Shown here: in pieces, positions 36,801 to 51,400 of the stretch
How the letters are laid out: every line of letters begins with the position of its first letter
Position numbering within the stretch: position 1 is the first letter of the stretch
DNA from: Axinella damicornis
Lineage: Eukaryota > Porifera > Demospongiae > Axinellida > Axinellidae
Direction of reading: 5' to 3'
DNA length: 64,000 nucleotides
NCBI GenBank assembly: GCA_963931865.1
Contig: OZ007516.1
Coordinates: 5,553,897-5,617,896 of the forward strand
Translations under genes and position numbers: made by a program
Notes under the pieces: model-generated
Told to the model about the DNA's origin: nothing
The model's database searches: none
What the model saw: only the letters and a program-made list of their open reading frames with translations

Positions 36801-38960
36801 ACATTGCTTGCAGGTATGTTCATCCTTCCCAGTACTGATTGCTCCACAGTGCACTAAAGTGTGTGTAAGCCAGAGCAATGCTAAGAGTAGTGTATGTACA
36901 GCTATCAACCTCACACTCATTTTCTTGGTGACTAATCAGCAGTTGAATCACCAACATCTTGATTGGCTTCAATTAATGTGCCTAGACCCTGTATGTGAAT
37001 GAGTCTGATGACTGCAGTGCTACAGTAGCCATAGATTATTTCTAGCCATTAAAAGTGATACAGAATGGTTCATGGTGATGGATATGTCACCACAAAGATC
37101 CCACCAATGGCATGTAATAACGTGTGACTTCTAAAGAAGAATTGGTGTTTGAGTTGTGTGTTCGTGGCCACCATGTTTATAACATTTGAGATGGCACTGT
37201 CAAGGAAGAACTACTGTGTGAGCAATAGCCCAGGAATGCAAAGGACAGACAGTCGATTTTTGCATGCGTAATATTTTGAGCCATCACTTGCAAATACTGC
37301 AAAACTTTGTCCACCCTTAACCCTTTCCCTGATGTAGCCGGATATATCTGGCATGAGCACATGCACTTCTTTACAAAAATCCATAAAATACACTTGGTAC
37401 CATAGCGTCGCGAAGAACTTTCTGAGCATGCTCAGAATGTAGCTCTAGCACGTGGTATTTTCTAGAACATTCCATGGCATCGGTTCCTAAGGGCAAATGC
37501 ACAAAAATGCATAAGTTCCAAAATTTTCAAGATGGCTAACATTTATGCTGTAAGCGGTGTTGTTGAACGACTGCATGACTTCGATTTCGACCTGGACAGT
37601 GGTGATTTCGGACGAGAAGGAGTCTGTAGCTACCTTTCCAGGGCTGGCTTGGACGGTTTGGAGGATGTGCAGCACGGTGATCACGACAGAGCAGACAATG
37701 GAGGACTCCTGGAGTCATATGAGAGGTTCACGAGGATAGCATGACAATATATACACAAGTGTTGTATTCTATGGCTTGCTAATAATAATAATCATTACAC
37801 TCCTGGTATAGAAAAAATTGTGCCGCGTAAATAATGTAATTAATTAATAAACGTTTGACTATTTCCGAATGGCCTACAAAGATTCTGACTACACCGTTGT
37901 GATCGCTATGATGCAGTGACACAAAATCAAAATAATTGTGCTGAAACTCACTTTGGTGGTAGAGATATGAACGCTTTTGTCTCGCCGTTGGCCGCCATTG
38001 CTCGAGCGCTCTCCGACTTCCGGTGGCAGTACCGTTCTTAGGAAAGGCACACGAAGATTCTGACCACACAGCCGTGATAGCTGTCGTTCACTGACGCTTA
38101 CATGCCAAAACTCACCGTGCTGGCTAAGTTGTGAGTGCTGTCTTGTCTTCGCCATTGCTCGCGATCGACTGAGCCACGTGGCATGTGCGTTAATTGGAAC
38201 GAATTGCAATAATTAGCTTCGCTACGGTACGGCGAGGCAACCGCGGCGTTGCAACGGCTACCAGGAGTGCGGTTGCCCCTCGTAAATAACTAGGGGAATG
38301 CAGGACATTGTGGGGCGAGCGTGAGCGAGTACATGCAGGTGCTGAATTTGCATGGAACAGTTGCATGACAATGTGCTGAATGTGCATGGAGCAGTTGCAT
38401 GTGCATGTCATCAGAATGTGAGTCTGACGGGGAGCATAACACAACTTAACGACACAGATCACACCAGAAGCTATGACACTCGTGCATGCACTTCACAGCG
38501 TTGAAGCAGTCTGGCAGGTAGGTCCAGGAGCGGTCTCTGTCTCTGTTGTTGCCACCGAGGATGACTTCCTCGTTCTCAGCTGATGCCAGATCTGTCGTGA
38601 CTGGTCACAGTGAGTTTAGTGTTACCGTGTGCAGGGCAGTCAACTTCCCATCCTCTGAGCAGTTGCATGGCTTAGCATTTGAAAGGGACTCCGGCGAGTT
38701 ATAGGGGATTGTGAGTTCAAGGAGGATCACCTCCCTTGGTCTCACTGAAGCGCTCTCCCCGTCTTCATGAAATGCTTTAGCCACTCACCGCCCCACTATA
38801 GTCTCCATCCTTGCAAGGCCTTGTTGAGGTAGACTGTTCATAGTTCGCGTCTCAGTTGGACGATATCAACGCACGAGCAGGAAGTGAAGTCAGTTTGGAA
38901 ATAACGCATGACGCAAGAACACGCAAAATACGAGCAGGAAGTGATTTACGGCACGACGTA

Positions 38961-39013
<53 letters not shown>

Positions 39014-39395
39014 GAAAATTCACATCAAACTCGTCTATGTGGGGCTCGCTCACGCTCGCCCCAATAATAATAATAATCATCTTATTCATAAATAATGAAC
39101 CCGTATTTTTGCCATGTACGTTTGTTCTATGGGGCTAAAAGTGACATCATAATGTGTATAAATAGCTCAGCTACTTGAAAAGGTGTGGTTGCTAAGGATT
39201 CTGCCGTTCAGCGGTGCTGCTATGAATTTTTAAGTAAAACGCTATTCAATTTCCTGCGTAAAACGCAAATTGATTCATCGGGGAAAGGTATCTACGGCTA
39301 TGATATCAATCTCATTCTCCTCAATGATTTTACTGACAGAAACAGTCTGGATGTAGATGTGGTTTGTGTGTACACATTTAGACAAGAGGGTGCAC

Positions 39396-39426
<31 letters not shown>

Positions 39427-42400
39427 ACCAAATTGCCAGACGCAATGCCGCTTTAGTTGGTTGGTTGTTTCTCCCCTCAGGCAAAAAAAGTACTCGGAGT
39501 GGCAATTTGGTACTTGCAGGGATTTTATGCCGTCACAACCGCCTCCCTATCCCCCCCTAGGCCCTCTCACTACCTCAATTTCAGCTCTGCGCACGGGCGC
39601 TGCACCACAGGCGTCCACTTGGTGGACGTGGGCGCCCGCAGCCCACTCGCTGCTTGTACCTTCAAGTGATTCGACCAAGCCAAGTGTTTTCTGATGTGAT
39701 ATACCCTCAGTGATGAGAGATCTGCCCCACAACTGCAGAGCTTCTTGGTAGGAGGACGCGCTTCTTCCACGGCCTCGGATCGTCAACGCGTTCGCCAACC
39801 TTCATTGCACGTGTTCATTACTCGTGCACCTCCGTATATCTTATTACTTTGACAGTATACCTCCGTATACTACACACACGTCATCATGACATCATAGTTG
39901 GTTGTTGATTCACAGGTCAAGGCAAAAAGCGTCGGCAAAAAGGTGAACGATGGCCCCGTGAGAGGGTGCTTGGGTGGTGATGAGTACATGAGGACCACTA
40001 GCAGTGAATACAATTAGTGGTCTCATTGGAGCTTGCTAAGTGGTTGATTTACCCTTGAGTAGAGTGTACATGTATCCTTTATCTTGTCAAGGTCACTTTT
40101 ATTTAATGGAGTTTAATAGCATAATAAACGGGGTTAATTAACATTGGAACGCAGTGCCATGCTGGGCGGGGTAGTTATTGAGGGGTGGGCATGAGCCTGC
40201 CCCCAGGCCCCCAAGTGATTAAGTTCACACATGCGCAGTTATTGGCTTTGTTCTGTCCTCGTGCCCGGCCGAGCTGTTTGCGTGCTTGTCTGTGAGTGTG
40301 GGTTTCCAGTGCTGGTGCCGTTTATTGATCTTTTCGTGCTCCTGTGACCGTGCCTCCGTCGGACCGATATGGACGGTGAAATCCATCTCAACCAACATAT
40401 TCTCGACGCCATAATCCAGGACGTCTCGACCAAGCTCCAGGAGGCATCCAAACGCCCCGAAACCTCCCCAGGGCCTTCTTCAGGTGAGTCTGCTCCACAT
40501 GCAACAGCCCCCTGGTGGGCTCTGTATGCCAGCAGAGGCATAACTCCAATCACAGGAGCTTCGGCTGGACTGTTGCAAGTGGGGTGCAGTTGGCCCCAAG
40601 TCGTGTTTATTCAGCCAGTTGCATTGGCTCTAGCAGAGCCAGGCAAGTCGCAAGTGGGGTGCAGTTGGCCCCAAGTCGTGTTTATTCAGCCAGTTGCATT
40701 GGCGCTAGCAGAGCCAGGCAAGTCGGAGGTGGGGTGCAGTTGGCCCCAAGACATGTTTATTCAGAACAAGCTGGCAGGCAGCGGCACAGGCAGCAAGGAT
40801 GCCAGGCTAGTTCCTAGAGGGATGCAGCTGTCCCCAGTATTCAGCATGATCTGCTGGCAGGCAGTTGCACAGGCAGCAAGGGCTCGGGCATAGCCAGGTA
40901 AGTTGCAATGGGGGTTCAGTCGGCCCCAAGCCAGGTCACTCAGCATGGAGTGCCAGGCAGACAAGGTTGCGAGGGCTCGGCAGGGCTCGGCAGGTTGCTA
41001 ATGGGGTGCAGTCACAGCCCCAAGATGATGGTCACAACCGTGTGACAAGCAACTTTCTCTACTCCCAACCAGTCCTCCCTGCTTGCCCCCCTCCATCCCA
41101 GCTCTTGCGCAAGGGGTGTGAAATCAAAGGGGATAGGGGGTTGGTTGGTCCAGTTGCCTTCAGTGACTTGGTGGTGGCCAATCAGGCCTGGGCCACAACT
41201 GGCATGCTAGAACCCTCTTCGCACTCGTTTCCCCCTCACACACACACACATTCACGTATACTCACACTTGCATACACACATTCACGCACCTACACTGGCA
41301 TACACATATTCACGCATGCTCACACTTGCATACACTCATTCACGCATGCTCACACACATAAATACACCCACATACACTCAACACACATGCCCTCATTCAT
41401 ATCCTCCCTCCTGTCTTACCACTGCTGGTCCACATACATGCCGGACGGCTGAGCCAGATTTGTCCGCAGTGACTGGAGGGGCAAGTGATCGTGGTGCAGG
41501 CTGCCGACCTGGCCCAACCCAGGATAGTAATCCCTGACCTTGCTACATGGAGCCAGTGCTTTGCTCTGTACGTGGCGGTGCTAGCGCCCCACCAACCCGC
41601 TAGACTGGCCGACCTTATGGCATACCAGTCGCTGATAGCAAAAGTCAGTGCCAAGTTTAAATGGCCATCTTGGGTGGTCTATGACCAAAACTTCAGGCAG
41701 GATGCTGTTGGCAACCCTGATCTAGCTTGGGCTAAAGAGGACCCCAGCACATATGCCCAATGCTTCACTAACCAAGCACTTAGCCGTGAGAATTGGTGCG
41801 ACAAATGCCAGAGCCTCGACCACTCCTCCAGCAACTGTCCCTCTCATCCGAGGAAGAGGCCATGAAGTGCTATAGCTCCCCAGGGGCAGCAGAGCAGTGA
41901 GGATGTCTGCAGGAAGTACAATCACTTTAACGGCGATTGTAAATTCGGCAAGGAATGCAGATATTTGCATGTTTGCCTGAAGTGCAGGGACCCCCATCCC
42001 ATTTCCAGGTGTAAAGCCAGTGGCACTGGAGGCAGCTCCACGGGATCATCTGCTAGGCCCCCAGTTTAAGTACTCCTATAGGATGACTGTCCCGTTGGTC
42101 TCCTGAACGGTTGCTCTAGTCAAACTATGATACCAATCACATTATCTGGTGTTGATGCAAGCTTGTTATGAAAAGTATAATACAGTTCTGGCATGGAAAA
42201 GGGGGAGGCGGGGCATGCATGGTATTTGTACCTAGGGTACATGGACCTGTTCAGAGGCCAATTGCAAGGGCAGGGTTCCAAATAATTTACCATGGGCACT
42301 CTGTACCTCCGTGCAGAACTGCCTCATCCCTCTATGGACAGGCAGCGCTACTGCAGTCAACTACGTGCCCTGGCCGACTGCTCGCGTAGCAGGGAAGTGG

Positions 42401-45400
42401 TGGTCCCAGAGTGCCTGAGAGTGATGTCCACCCCACTCAAACCGGTCTCTTGGCGTAGCGAGCTATTAAACCACCCAGACCAAGAGTTTGTGAAGACCTT
42501 ACTGCAAGGCATCACAGAGGGGTTCAGAATAGGCTATGATGCAAGCAAAGCTCACCTCAGACAGAAGGCAGCTAACATGCTGTCAGCTTCGGAACATAGG
42601 GAGGTGGTGTCACTCTATCTCATGGAAGAGCTGAAAGCTAATCGGTTGGTATGTGTCGGCTCGGAGGAAGTGGCATGCGACATGGGAGTCCACTGCAGCC
42701 CATTTGGTGTGATACCAAAGAAAAACAGGCCGAACAGGTGGCGCCTAATAATCAACCTCTCTGCACCGGAAGGCTATAGTGTGAATGATGGCATCGACAA
42801 GGAGCTGTTCAGCATGTCATATTTCTCGGTGGACAACGTAGTGGCACGTATCCTGAAGTTGGGCAGAGGAGCCCTCCTAGCCAAGATGGACATTAAGCAG
42901 GCCTATCGAAATGTTCCCGACTATCCCGAGGACAGGCTTTACTGGGAATGTGCTGGGAGGGCAAGGTATACGTGGACACCGCTCTCCCTTTTGGATTGAG
43001 ATCAGCCCCTCTGATCTTCACAGCACTGGCTGACGCTCTGCTGTGGGTAATGAGACAGAGGGGAGCCGCCAATACCGATAATTACCTTGATGACTTCATT
43101 ACTGTAGGGGCACCCGACTCCCCTGAGTGCGAGTGAAATGCCGTAGTAATGCATGAAACGTGTGAGGAGGTGGGCCTCCCTGCAGAACCTGAGGGACCAG
43201 CTACCATGATCTCCATTTTAGGCATGGAGCTTGATACGGAGGTGCTGGAGATTCGTCTCCCACCTGCAAAATTAGAGCGCCGTAGATCAGAATTAGGACA
43301 GTTGAGGGGGGAAAAAGCTTACGAAAAGAGGGATCTCCTTTCTTTGATTGGAGTCCTGTCCCATGCCTTCGGAGACTCATTGACTTGTCTACAGTTGCAA
43401 AACACCTTGACCACTTTATTCGACTTAGCAGGGATGCTCCGTCAGATATCGAGTGGTGGTACCAGTTCAGTGCAAGGTGGAATGGTGTCTCCATGATGAG
43501 ATCAGTTGGTGTCCCTCACGCTTCAGCGGCAATAACATCTGATGCCTCAGGATCCTGGGGATGTGGTGCATTCTCAGGTCCTCAATGGTTCATGCTACAG
43601 TCCTACCGGGACTGTCACATCTCTGCCAAGGAGCTTGTCCCTATTGTCATAGCAGCAGTAATCTGGGGCAAGAACTGGGGTGGCAAGACCATTAGGGTGT
43701 GGTGTGACAACATGGCAGCGGTGATTGCCGTCAATTCCGGGTCCTCCCGGAATCATGAGGTCATGCACTTAGCAAGATGTCTGGCCTTCATCAAAGCCAA
43801 GCTGGAAGTTGATCTGGTGGCTTCCCACGTACCAGGAGTCTTAAACTGCTCAGCTGATGCTTTGTCGCGCAACAATCTCCCACTGTTTCGCTCCCTTCAC
43901 CCGCAGGGGAACCAAGAACAGACAGCAATCCCCGATGCTCTGCTAGACCTGCTGATCATATCCAGGCCAGATTGGACCTCCAAGCGCTGGACAGAGCTGT
44001 GGAGTTCTATTTTCAGAACGGCCTAGCAGCTTCAACACGGAGATAGTATGGTTCAGCCAAGAATTGGTATGCTAAGTTTTGCTCTTCAAAGCATCTATCC
44101 CCTCTTCCAGCACCAGAACATCAACTGTGTCAGTTTGTATCTCATCTAGCCAATGAAAATTTATGTCCCAGTACGATAAAATGCTACTTGTCTCCATCAG
44201 GCATCTGCATGTAGCTGAGGGTTACGGAGACCCTAACATTTGCAACATGGCTCACCTGGAACAAGTGATAAAGGGTATCAAGAGTGTTCAGGCTAAGTCT
44301 TCCAAAAAGCCTGCCAGACTTCCGATAACTCCTGAGTTATTGCGAAAAATGAGGCAGAGGAAATGGAAGCTCCAGTTGGGATAATATCATGCTGTGGGCG
44401 GCCTCATTACTCGGCTTCTTTGGATTTCTTGATCTGGAGAAATAACAGTGCCATCAGACTCAGTTTTCGACGAGGGGGCTCACCTGACATTTAACGACAT
44501 CTCAGTGGACAGCACAGACAAACCTCAGGTCATCCGCATTCGGATAAAGGCGTCCAAAACCGACCCCTTCAGAGTCGGAGCAAATATTTTTGTGGGGAGA
44601 ACCGACAATGATCTATGCCCGGTGGCTGTAATTCTTGCGTTCACGACCTTTAGAGGCCCTGGTCCTGGCCCCTTCTTCCGTTTCAGGGACGGCTAACCCT
44701 TACATGTCCGCGTCTTGTGTCGAAGTTGAAGGAGACTGTACAGGCAGCTGGAGTGAACTGCGCGGCGTATTCGGGTCATAGTTTCTGGAGCGGGGCGGCG
44801 ACCACCGCCGCCCGTCTGGGTATTGGCGATGCGACAATTAAAATGCTGGGCCGTTGGAAAAGCAGCGCGTACCAGTTATACATCAAGACCCCCAGAGAGC
44901 AACTCACAGCAGTCTCCCGGACCTTGGCACGTCCTCCTCCATGCTCTAGAACTCCGGAGTTCGGTGCTTCAGTAGCAGTGCTCAGGGACTCTTGATGTCC
45001 TTGCCCTGCGTCTTCAGTACGGGTTGTGTTTGCAGTTGGTATTTGTATTATCCTTGTGGTTGAGCGAGTGCTTATTTCATGTAAGGTATAAAGGGGGTGT
45101 GGCAGGGCACTCTTAGGCAGGGTTTGGGCAGGGTTATTATTTCTGGATAATAATAATGGTCAATTGACCCCAAAGGCAATTAACTCCCAAGTTGTACCCT
45201 GCACATGAGTGAGGGACAAGCTACTGCCACGCCTCCTGCCACCTCTCCTTTAACTCTTGAGGCGCACAGGTTAAAATGAGTGTTTCTGGCCGACATATGT
45301 TAAATGGAGTTTAATAGCAACAGGGAGCGCAGTGCCGGGCTGGGTGGGGTAGTTATCGAGTGGTGGGGCATGAGCCTGCCCCAAGTGATTAAGTTCATGC

Positions 45401-48400
45401 ATGCGCAGTTATTGGCTTTGTTCTGCCCTCGTGCCCAGCCGAGCTGTTTGTGTGCTTGTCTGTGAGTGTGGGTTTCCAGTGCTAGTGCCGTTTATTGATC
45501 CCCTCCCACCCTTCCCAAATTTTTGGCTGTCAGGTCTTTGGTTCGCTGGTCTTCCCCAGCTCTCCACTGAGGCTGGCCTATTATTAGCTCTTGATGCCAG
45601 CTTTGGTGTGAACAGCGTGTAGGTAGCTTTCTTGGGCAGGGTTATTAATAATAATGGTTAATTGACCCCAAAGGCAATTAACTCCAAAGTTGTACCCTGC
45701 ACATGAGTGAGGGGCAAGCTACTGCCACGCCTCCTGCCACCTCTCCTTTAACTCTTGAGGCGCACAGGTTAAAATGAGTGTTTCTGGCCGACATATGTTA
45801 AATGGAGTTTAATAGCAACAGGGAGCGCAGTGCCGGGCTGGGTGGGGTAGTTATCGAGTGGTGGGGCATGAGCCTGCCCCAAGTGATTAAGTTCATGCAT
45901 GCGCAGTTATTGGCTTTGTTCTGTCCTCGTGCCCAGCCGAGCTGTTTGTGTGCTTGTCTGTGAGTGTGGGTTTCCAGTGCTAGTGCCGTTTATTGATCCC
46001 CTCCCACCCTTCCCAAATTTTTGGCTGTCAGGTCTTTGGTTCGCTGGTCTTCCCCAGCTCTCCACTGAGGCTGGCCTATTATTAGCTCTTGATGCCAGCT
46101 TTGGTGTGAACAGCGTGTAGGTAGCTTTCTTGGGCAGGGTTATTAATAATAATGGTTAATTGACCCCAAAGGCAATTAACTCCAAAGTTGTACCCTGCAC
46201 ATGAGTGAGGGGCAAGCTACTGCCACACCTCCTGCCACCTCTCCTTTAACTCTTGAGGCACACAGGTTAAAATGAGTGTTTCTGGGCGACATATGTTAAA
46301 TGGAGTTTAATAGCAACAGGGAGCGCAGTGCCGGGCTGGGTGGGGTAGTTATCGAGTGGTGGGGCATGAGCCTGCCCCAAGTGATTAAGTTCATGCATGC
46401 GCAGTTATTGGCTTTGTTCTGTCCTCGTGCCCAGCCGAGCTGTTTGTGTGCTTGTCTGTGAGTGTGGGTTTCCAGTGCTAGTGCCGTTTATTGATCCCCT
46501 CCCACCCTTCCCAAATTTTTGGCTGTCAGGTCTTTGGTTCGCTGGTCTTCCCCAGCTCTCCACTGAGGCTGGCCTATTATTAGCTCTTGATGCCAGCTTT
46601 GGTGTGAACAGCGTGTAGGTAGCTTTCTTGGGCAGGGTTATTAATAATAATGGTTAATTGACCCCAAAGGCAATTAACTCCAAAGTTGTACCCTGCACAT
46701 GAGTGAGGGGCAAGCTACTGCCACACCTCCTGCCACCTCTCCTTTAACTCTTGAGGCACACAGGTTAAAATGAGTGTTTCTGGGCGACATATGTTAATGT
46801 TCAGATACTGTATAGTGCCAGATTTTCGAGGGGGGACAATCTTTTCACGGATTGGCCTTTTACAAAATTTCACGGAAATATGAATTTTACGGATTGAGGA
46901 TTCTGGTTAGTCATGCCCAGTCTGATGCAGCTGCCAGGGCTGTGTGAAATTAGTAGTGTGGAGACGTATGTGCACACTCGTTAGTTGTTTTGACACGTGT
47001 GCTTGTTGAAACTAGCTGATCAGAGAACTGTGGCAACCGAAACGATCAGCATTGAGGCGATGGTTGGTAGGCACCACGTGTACCAAGACAGCTGGGATTC
47101 AGCTATCAAGCCTTGTACTAGAGAGCCTGGGAACTGCAAGAATCCATTCGCTGTGGCAGTGGTGGAGATCGAGTGTTACCGTAAGTCATGTGCCAAAGAA
47201 GATATCGAATGTGTGCTCCATGTTTGCATGGTACAATTCACTGTCGAGTGATAGCCTCTAAGCGGTAGCTACTAGTATTAACAAGCTTAATTTTCATGGT
47301 TGAGATGAATGTGCGAAAACCGCGAAAATTATGCGCCTCAAAAATTTGGACTATACGGTATTAGGCTTCCACCCACACTTCCATTGCTATAGCAGTGCGT
47401 TTCTTGCTCAGTCACCAGGTACAATGTAACCTGCCCAGGGCAACCATCAGTAGCATCCTCAGTGAATAAAATCTTCTGTGCAGTGGGTAGAAAGTGTTGC
47501 TATGCATCCTCCATCCAACAGAGTAGATATGTGGTATGTAGCTCACATGATGTTGAACATACTCTCTCAGGATATTACATCACCATGGCAGTGATACATA
47601 ACAATAACCATGGATGTGCTGCCAGCCCAGTAAAAATTGTATGGGATTGCAGTACAAAGATACGGTGCTATCAATTCTGAGAGAAGGAGTACCCTTCTGT
47701 TGTCCCAAATAGTAAGTAGTCACAAACTTGAACTTTTAGTGTGAAGTTTATTGATCAGATTTACTAGCTGGAAAAAAATGTGCCTGCATGAAGTTTCAGT
47801 AACCTCGAACTCTGGAAGTATAGGAAGCTGGATATGCTTCTTGGTGTGTACTTCAACATCTGTGATGTCATCTATGACCTGGTAACAATGATGCAATCAT
47901 CCAAACCTTGCCACCTGGAGGTGGAAGGTGGAGTCTTATTTAGTTGAGGTGCTTGACACTTGAGCGCTTATTTCAAGTAATGAAGTGTAGGTCAGCAGGT
48001 GCATGTTTCTCTTTGTAATTCTCTTGCATAAACAATTTTTTTCATGATCCTCTAAATACCAACTGCATCAGCATAGCCACTTTAGTCGTTGCTGAACAGT
48101 GCTCAGCTTTTAGCATGTCTGAATATATGGTCATAGCCAAAAGATATACATATTGGTAGCTGTGGGGAAACACAGTTTATTTGGAATGGTCTTACTCAAA
48201 GAGTGTTGGGATACAGGGCATGGCCTCCAGTTTGCGTATGTGTTTGTGTTGCTTTATTGTACCACACAGTGACATGTTTAACTTCCTGCATACACATGTA
48301 GGAGGAGACATGAACATGTTGTAGACTACCTGATTACACAAATGGATCCCAAATGGACTGACAGGGATGGGTCATCTCTTCTGCACTTTGCCTGTCGGTA

Positions 48401-51400
48401 AGTGTTTTAGTTGAACAAATTTCCCGGTATTTTCCCTCACGTATCCTAAGCCTGTTCGTATATAAGGCACTGCTGCCAGTCAGCATGGAACTGTTGTATG
48501 AGAGGGCATGGTTCACCCCACGTGTTCCATGAGTCCAGTGTCATAGGCAAATCAACCAGTGCAGCTTAGTGAGCTAGTGAACTATCTCTGATGGCACTCA
48601 ACGATCTTATGGGGAACTACTTGACTTGTTGAGGGTTTTACCACGATGGTGCCTAACGAGGGCCTGGAGAAGGCAGAGCCTATTGAACCAGGTCCCCCGG
48701 GACCGACGGCTTCACATGCCCTCCGAGGGATGCGGTGTGAACTATTTCAGGTGAAACACCTTCAAGAACACACCTACTCATCTTTTAGGGTCAACTCCTG
48801 AAAGAAAATCTATTCAACCTGCAACGTTTCAATTAGCAGTCGAATGCTTTAAGGTAGGAAGCACGGCATCGGCGAAATCGCGCAATTTTGCTCATGCATA
48901 ATTAATGAGATGACGTCACTCGCATACGGTTATATAGAGTTATTCATTTGTTTACATTTTCCCGTGGCGGCAACCGGAATAAACAAGGGGGGCTTCTCTC
49001 TTTGATGCGGCTAGCGGCCCTTTCAAGTTTCAAATCGGTACTCTGATGTGGCCGTGCGGTACTTTGAAGATTTGTTTGAACACACTTTTTTTTTTTTTTT
49101 TTTTTTTTTTTTACGTAAGAAGCTATTCTGGCTTATTGAATGTAGTGATGGGATATCTGAGTGTGAATAGCTAGGTCGAGTGGGCAGAATGTTTGTTGGG
49201 CTGCTGAAGTGGCCGAAGAACAGCCTGGAAAGTGAACAGCCTCCGACAGCTCCCTGGCCAAGGTACTCTAGAGAGTTGACCTTTCGGCATTACAGGCCCC
49301 GCCCATTTTCGTGTTAGGGCGAATTTGGCTGGTTTGGTAGCTGGACTGGGCTTGTGAGAGGGAGTAGATGTGTGGCCAAAACTCTGTAACCGAGAGGTGA
49401 ACGTGGAAAAGCATCCCTAGTTTTGCAGGGGGTAGGTTGACCTTATGGAAACTGGCCTTGGCTTTGGTCGGTTTTAGTTGGTGTGCGTGGAATTTTTTTT
49501 GAAAGCCTAGGGTAGCCAAACCTCTGTTTTTGAGGGCGGCAGTGAGTTTTGGGCTGTAGCCTGCAACTGAGGAGAGCAGATGGTAAATCCATCCGTAGTT
49601 TTTGGGCCTGTTTAGTGTGTGTATTGATGATGGGGTCAGAGTGTGGGTAGGGCCTTGGAGAGGGTCCAAATTTTCAGTTTCGTAGAGGGCCTTAAAATTG
49701 AGTTTTAGGGCATTTTCAAGCAGAGGGAGCAGTTTGATGCAAAGTATTGCTGAAACATGTGTACGCTTTGATGCTGCCCATTTATCCATCAACTTGGTTT
49801 CGGAGATCGCGGTACCCATGTTTGCTACCTTAACCACTCGGCCACCAGCCACCCACTACAGTGACAATTAATGAGGTTGTCTGTCTTGGAACTACTAATA
49901 CAGCTGACTGGTGACTCTGTGGGAGGTATGATAAGGCAAAACGGCCCGATGATGACGAACTGGCGAATGACCCAGAGCAGCACTGAATGCCACTGATAGT
50001 AAATTATATAGGAGTCTAAGCACCCCACCTGTAACTATACTCAGCTGGATGATGGCCTATGACTGCCGCTTTGAAGAGCCATTCTCTAGTGACAAGCAGC
50101 TTTCATTTACAAAGGGCCAATATGTAGCCGTGTACATGTACCAAATAGCAGTTCAGCACCTCATTGACTTGCCTAGACTAGACTAGGGTATACTGTCAGA
50201 GATAGTTAAATGACAGCACCTACGTATACATTCTACAGCACGATCATAAAATTTGTGGGTGAAAAATTTTGTGACTTGTTGGTGACCTACGAAAATTGGC
50301 ACCCCACAAAAATAACCCGTTATACAGTATTTGTTGGATGCCTTCTCTAGCATGAGTGCTTACATGAATGGTATTCATAGGGTGCTTGTTTTCTATTGGT
50401 GCCTGTAATATTATGCTTGTTTTGTATGAGTGCTTATTACCATTATTGCATTCCAGCCTGTTGAGTGGCAGCACTGTGGGTATGTAAGGGTACTTCACCT
50501 CATTTATTGGTGGTCTATGACTTTATACAAGAGGGATAGTGTTTGATGTGCATTGGCAGAGATGTCATGTCGATTATAGCTGCACTGAATCCTGTAGACA
50601 TTCCATGTGCAGCTATATGTTGTTTGTGGCAGCCTTGCCAATAATAAATTCTCAACATCCCTAGTATGCTAGTGTCAACCATTCCTATGCTCTTGTGTGT
50701 TCATGTAGAGTGTCATGCTATAATAGAATGCACTGTTTCAATGGTGACCATTCTGATGTGTTCTTGTTGTCATGCAGGAACGGCCGACTGGGAGTGGCCA
50801 AATTCCTGGTAGAAGTAGCCAAGTGTGACCCTCAGTGTGTGGATAATAAGGGCTGGACTCCACTGCATGATGCTTGCAGGTATGTTCATCCTTCCCAGTT
50901 TTGATTGCTCCACAGTGCACTAAAGTATGTGTAAGCCAGAGCAATGCTAAGAGTAATGTATGTACAGACATCAACCTCACATTCATTTTCTTGGTGACTA
51001 TTCAGCAGTTGAGTCACCAACATCTTGATTGGCTTCAATTAATGTGCCTAGACCCTGTATGTGAATGAGTCTGATGACTGCAGTGTACAGTAGCCATAGA
51101 TTATTTCTAGCCATTAAAAGTGATACAGAATGGTTCATGGTGATGGATATGTCACCACAAAGATCCCACCAATGGCATGTAATAACGTGTGACTTCTAGA
51201 GAAGAATTGGTGTTTGAGTTGTGTGTTCGTGGCTACCATGTTTATAACATTTGAGATGGCGCTGTCAAGGAAGAACTACTGTGTGAGCAATAGCCCAGGA
51301 ATGCAAAGGACACACAGACAATTTTTGCATGCGTAATATTTTGAGCCATCACTTGCAAATACTGCAAAACTTTGTCCACCCTTAAATTATCTACGGCTAT

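Larger units (their letters stand above)
40098..46796 (+). mobile_element. Degenerate DIRS/Ngaro-type tyrosine-recombinase retrotransposon
   Basis: Order: 5' terminal segment A1 (40098-~40340), gag-like frames, reverse transcriptase, RNase H, tyrosine recombinase, then terminal segments B-A-B-A-B-A-B (45108-46796). No LTR-integrase or DDE integrase is seen. Reverse transcriptase with YLDD plus a lambda-type recombinase is the hallmark of the DIRS order, and split direct repeats suggest the Ngaro/PAT branch. Several stop codons and frame changes, and changed recombinase residues, show it is inactive. It is inserted in an intron of the ANK-ROCO gene in a copy of the ankyrin-block repeat. Confidence 0.85.

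Noticed and set aside
45401..46618. Three identical 73-codon frames
   Set aside because: They are copies of the DIRS terminal segment and lie in non-coding repeat units.
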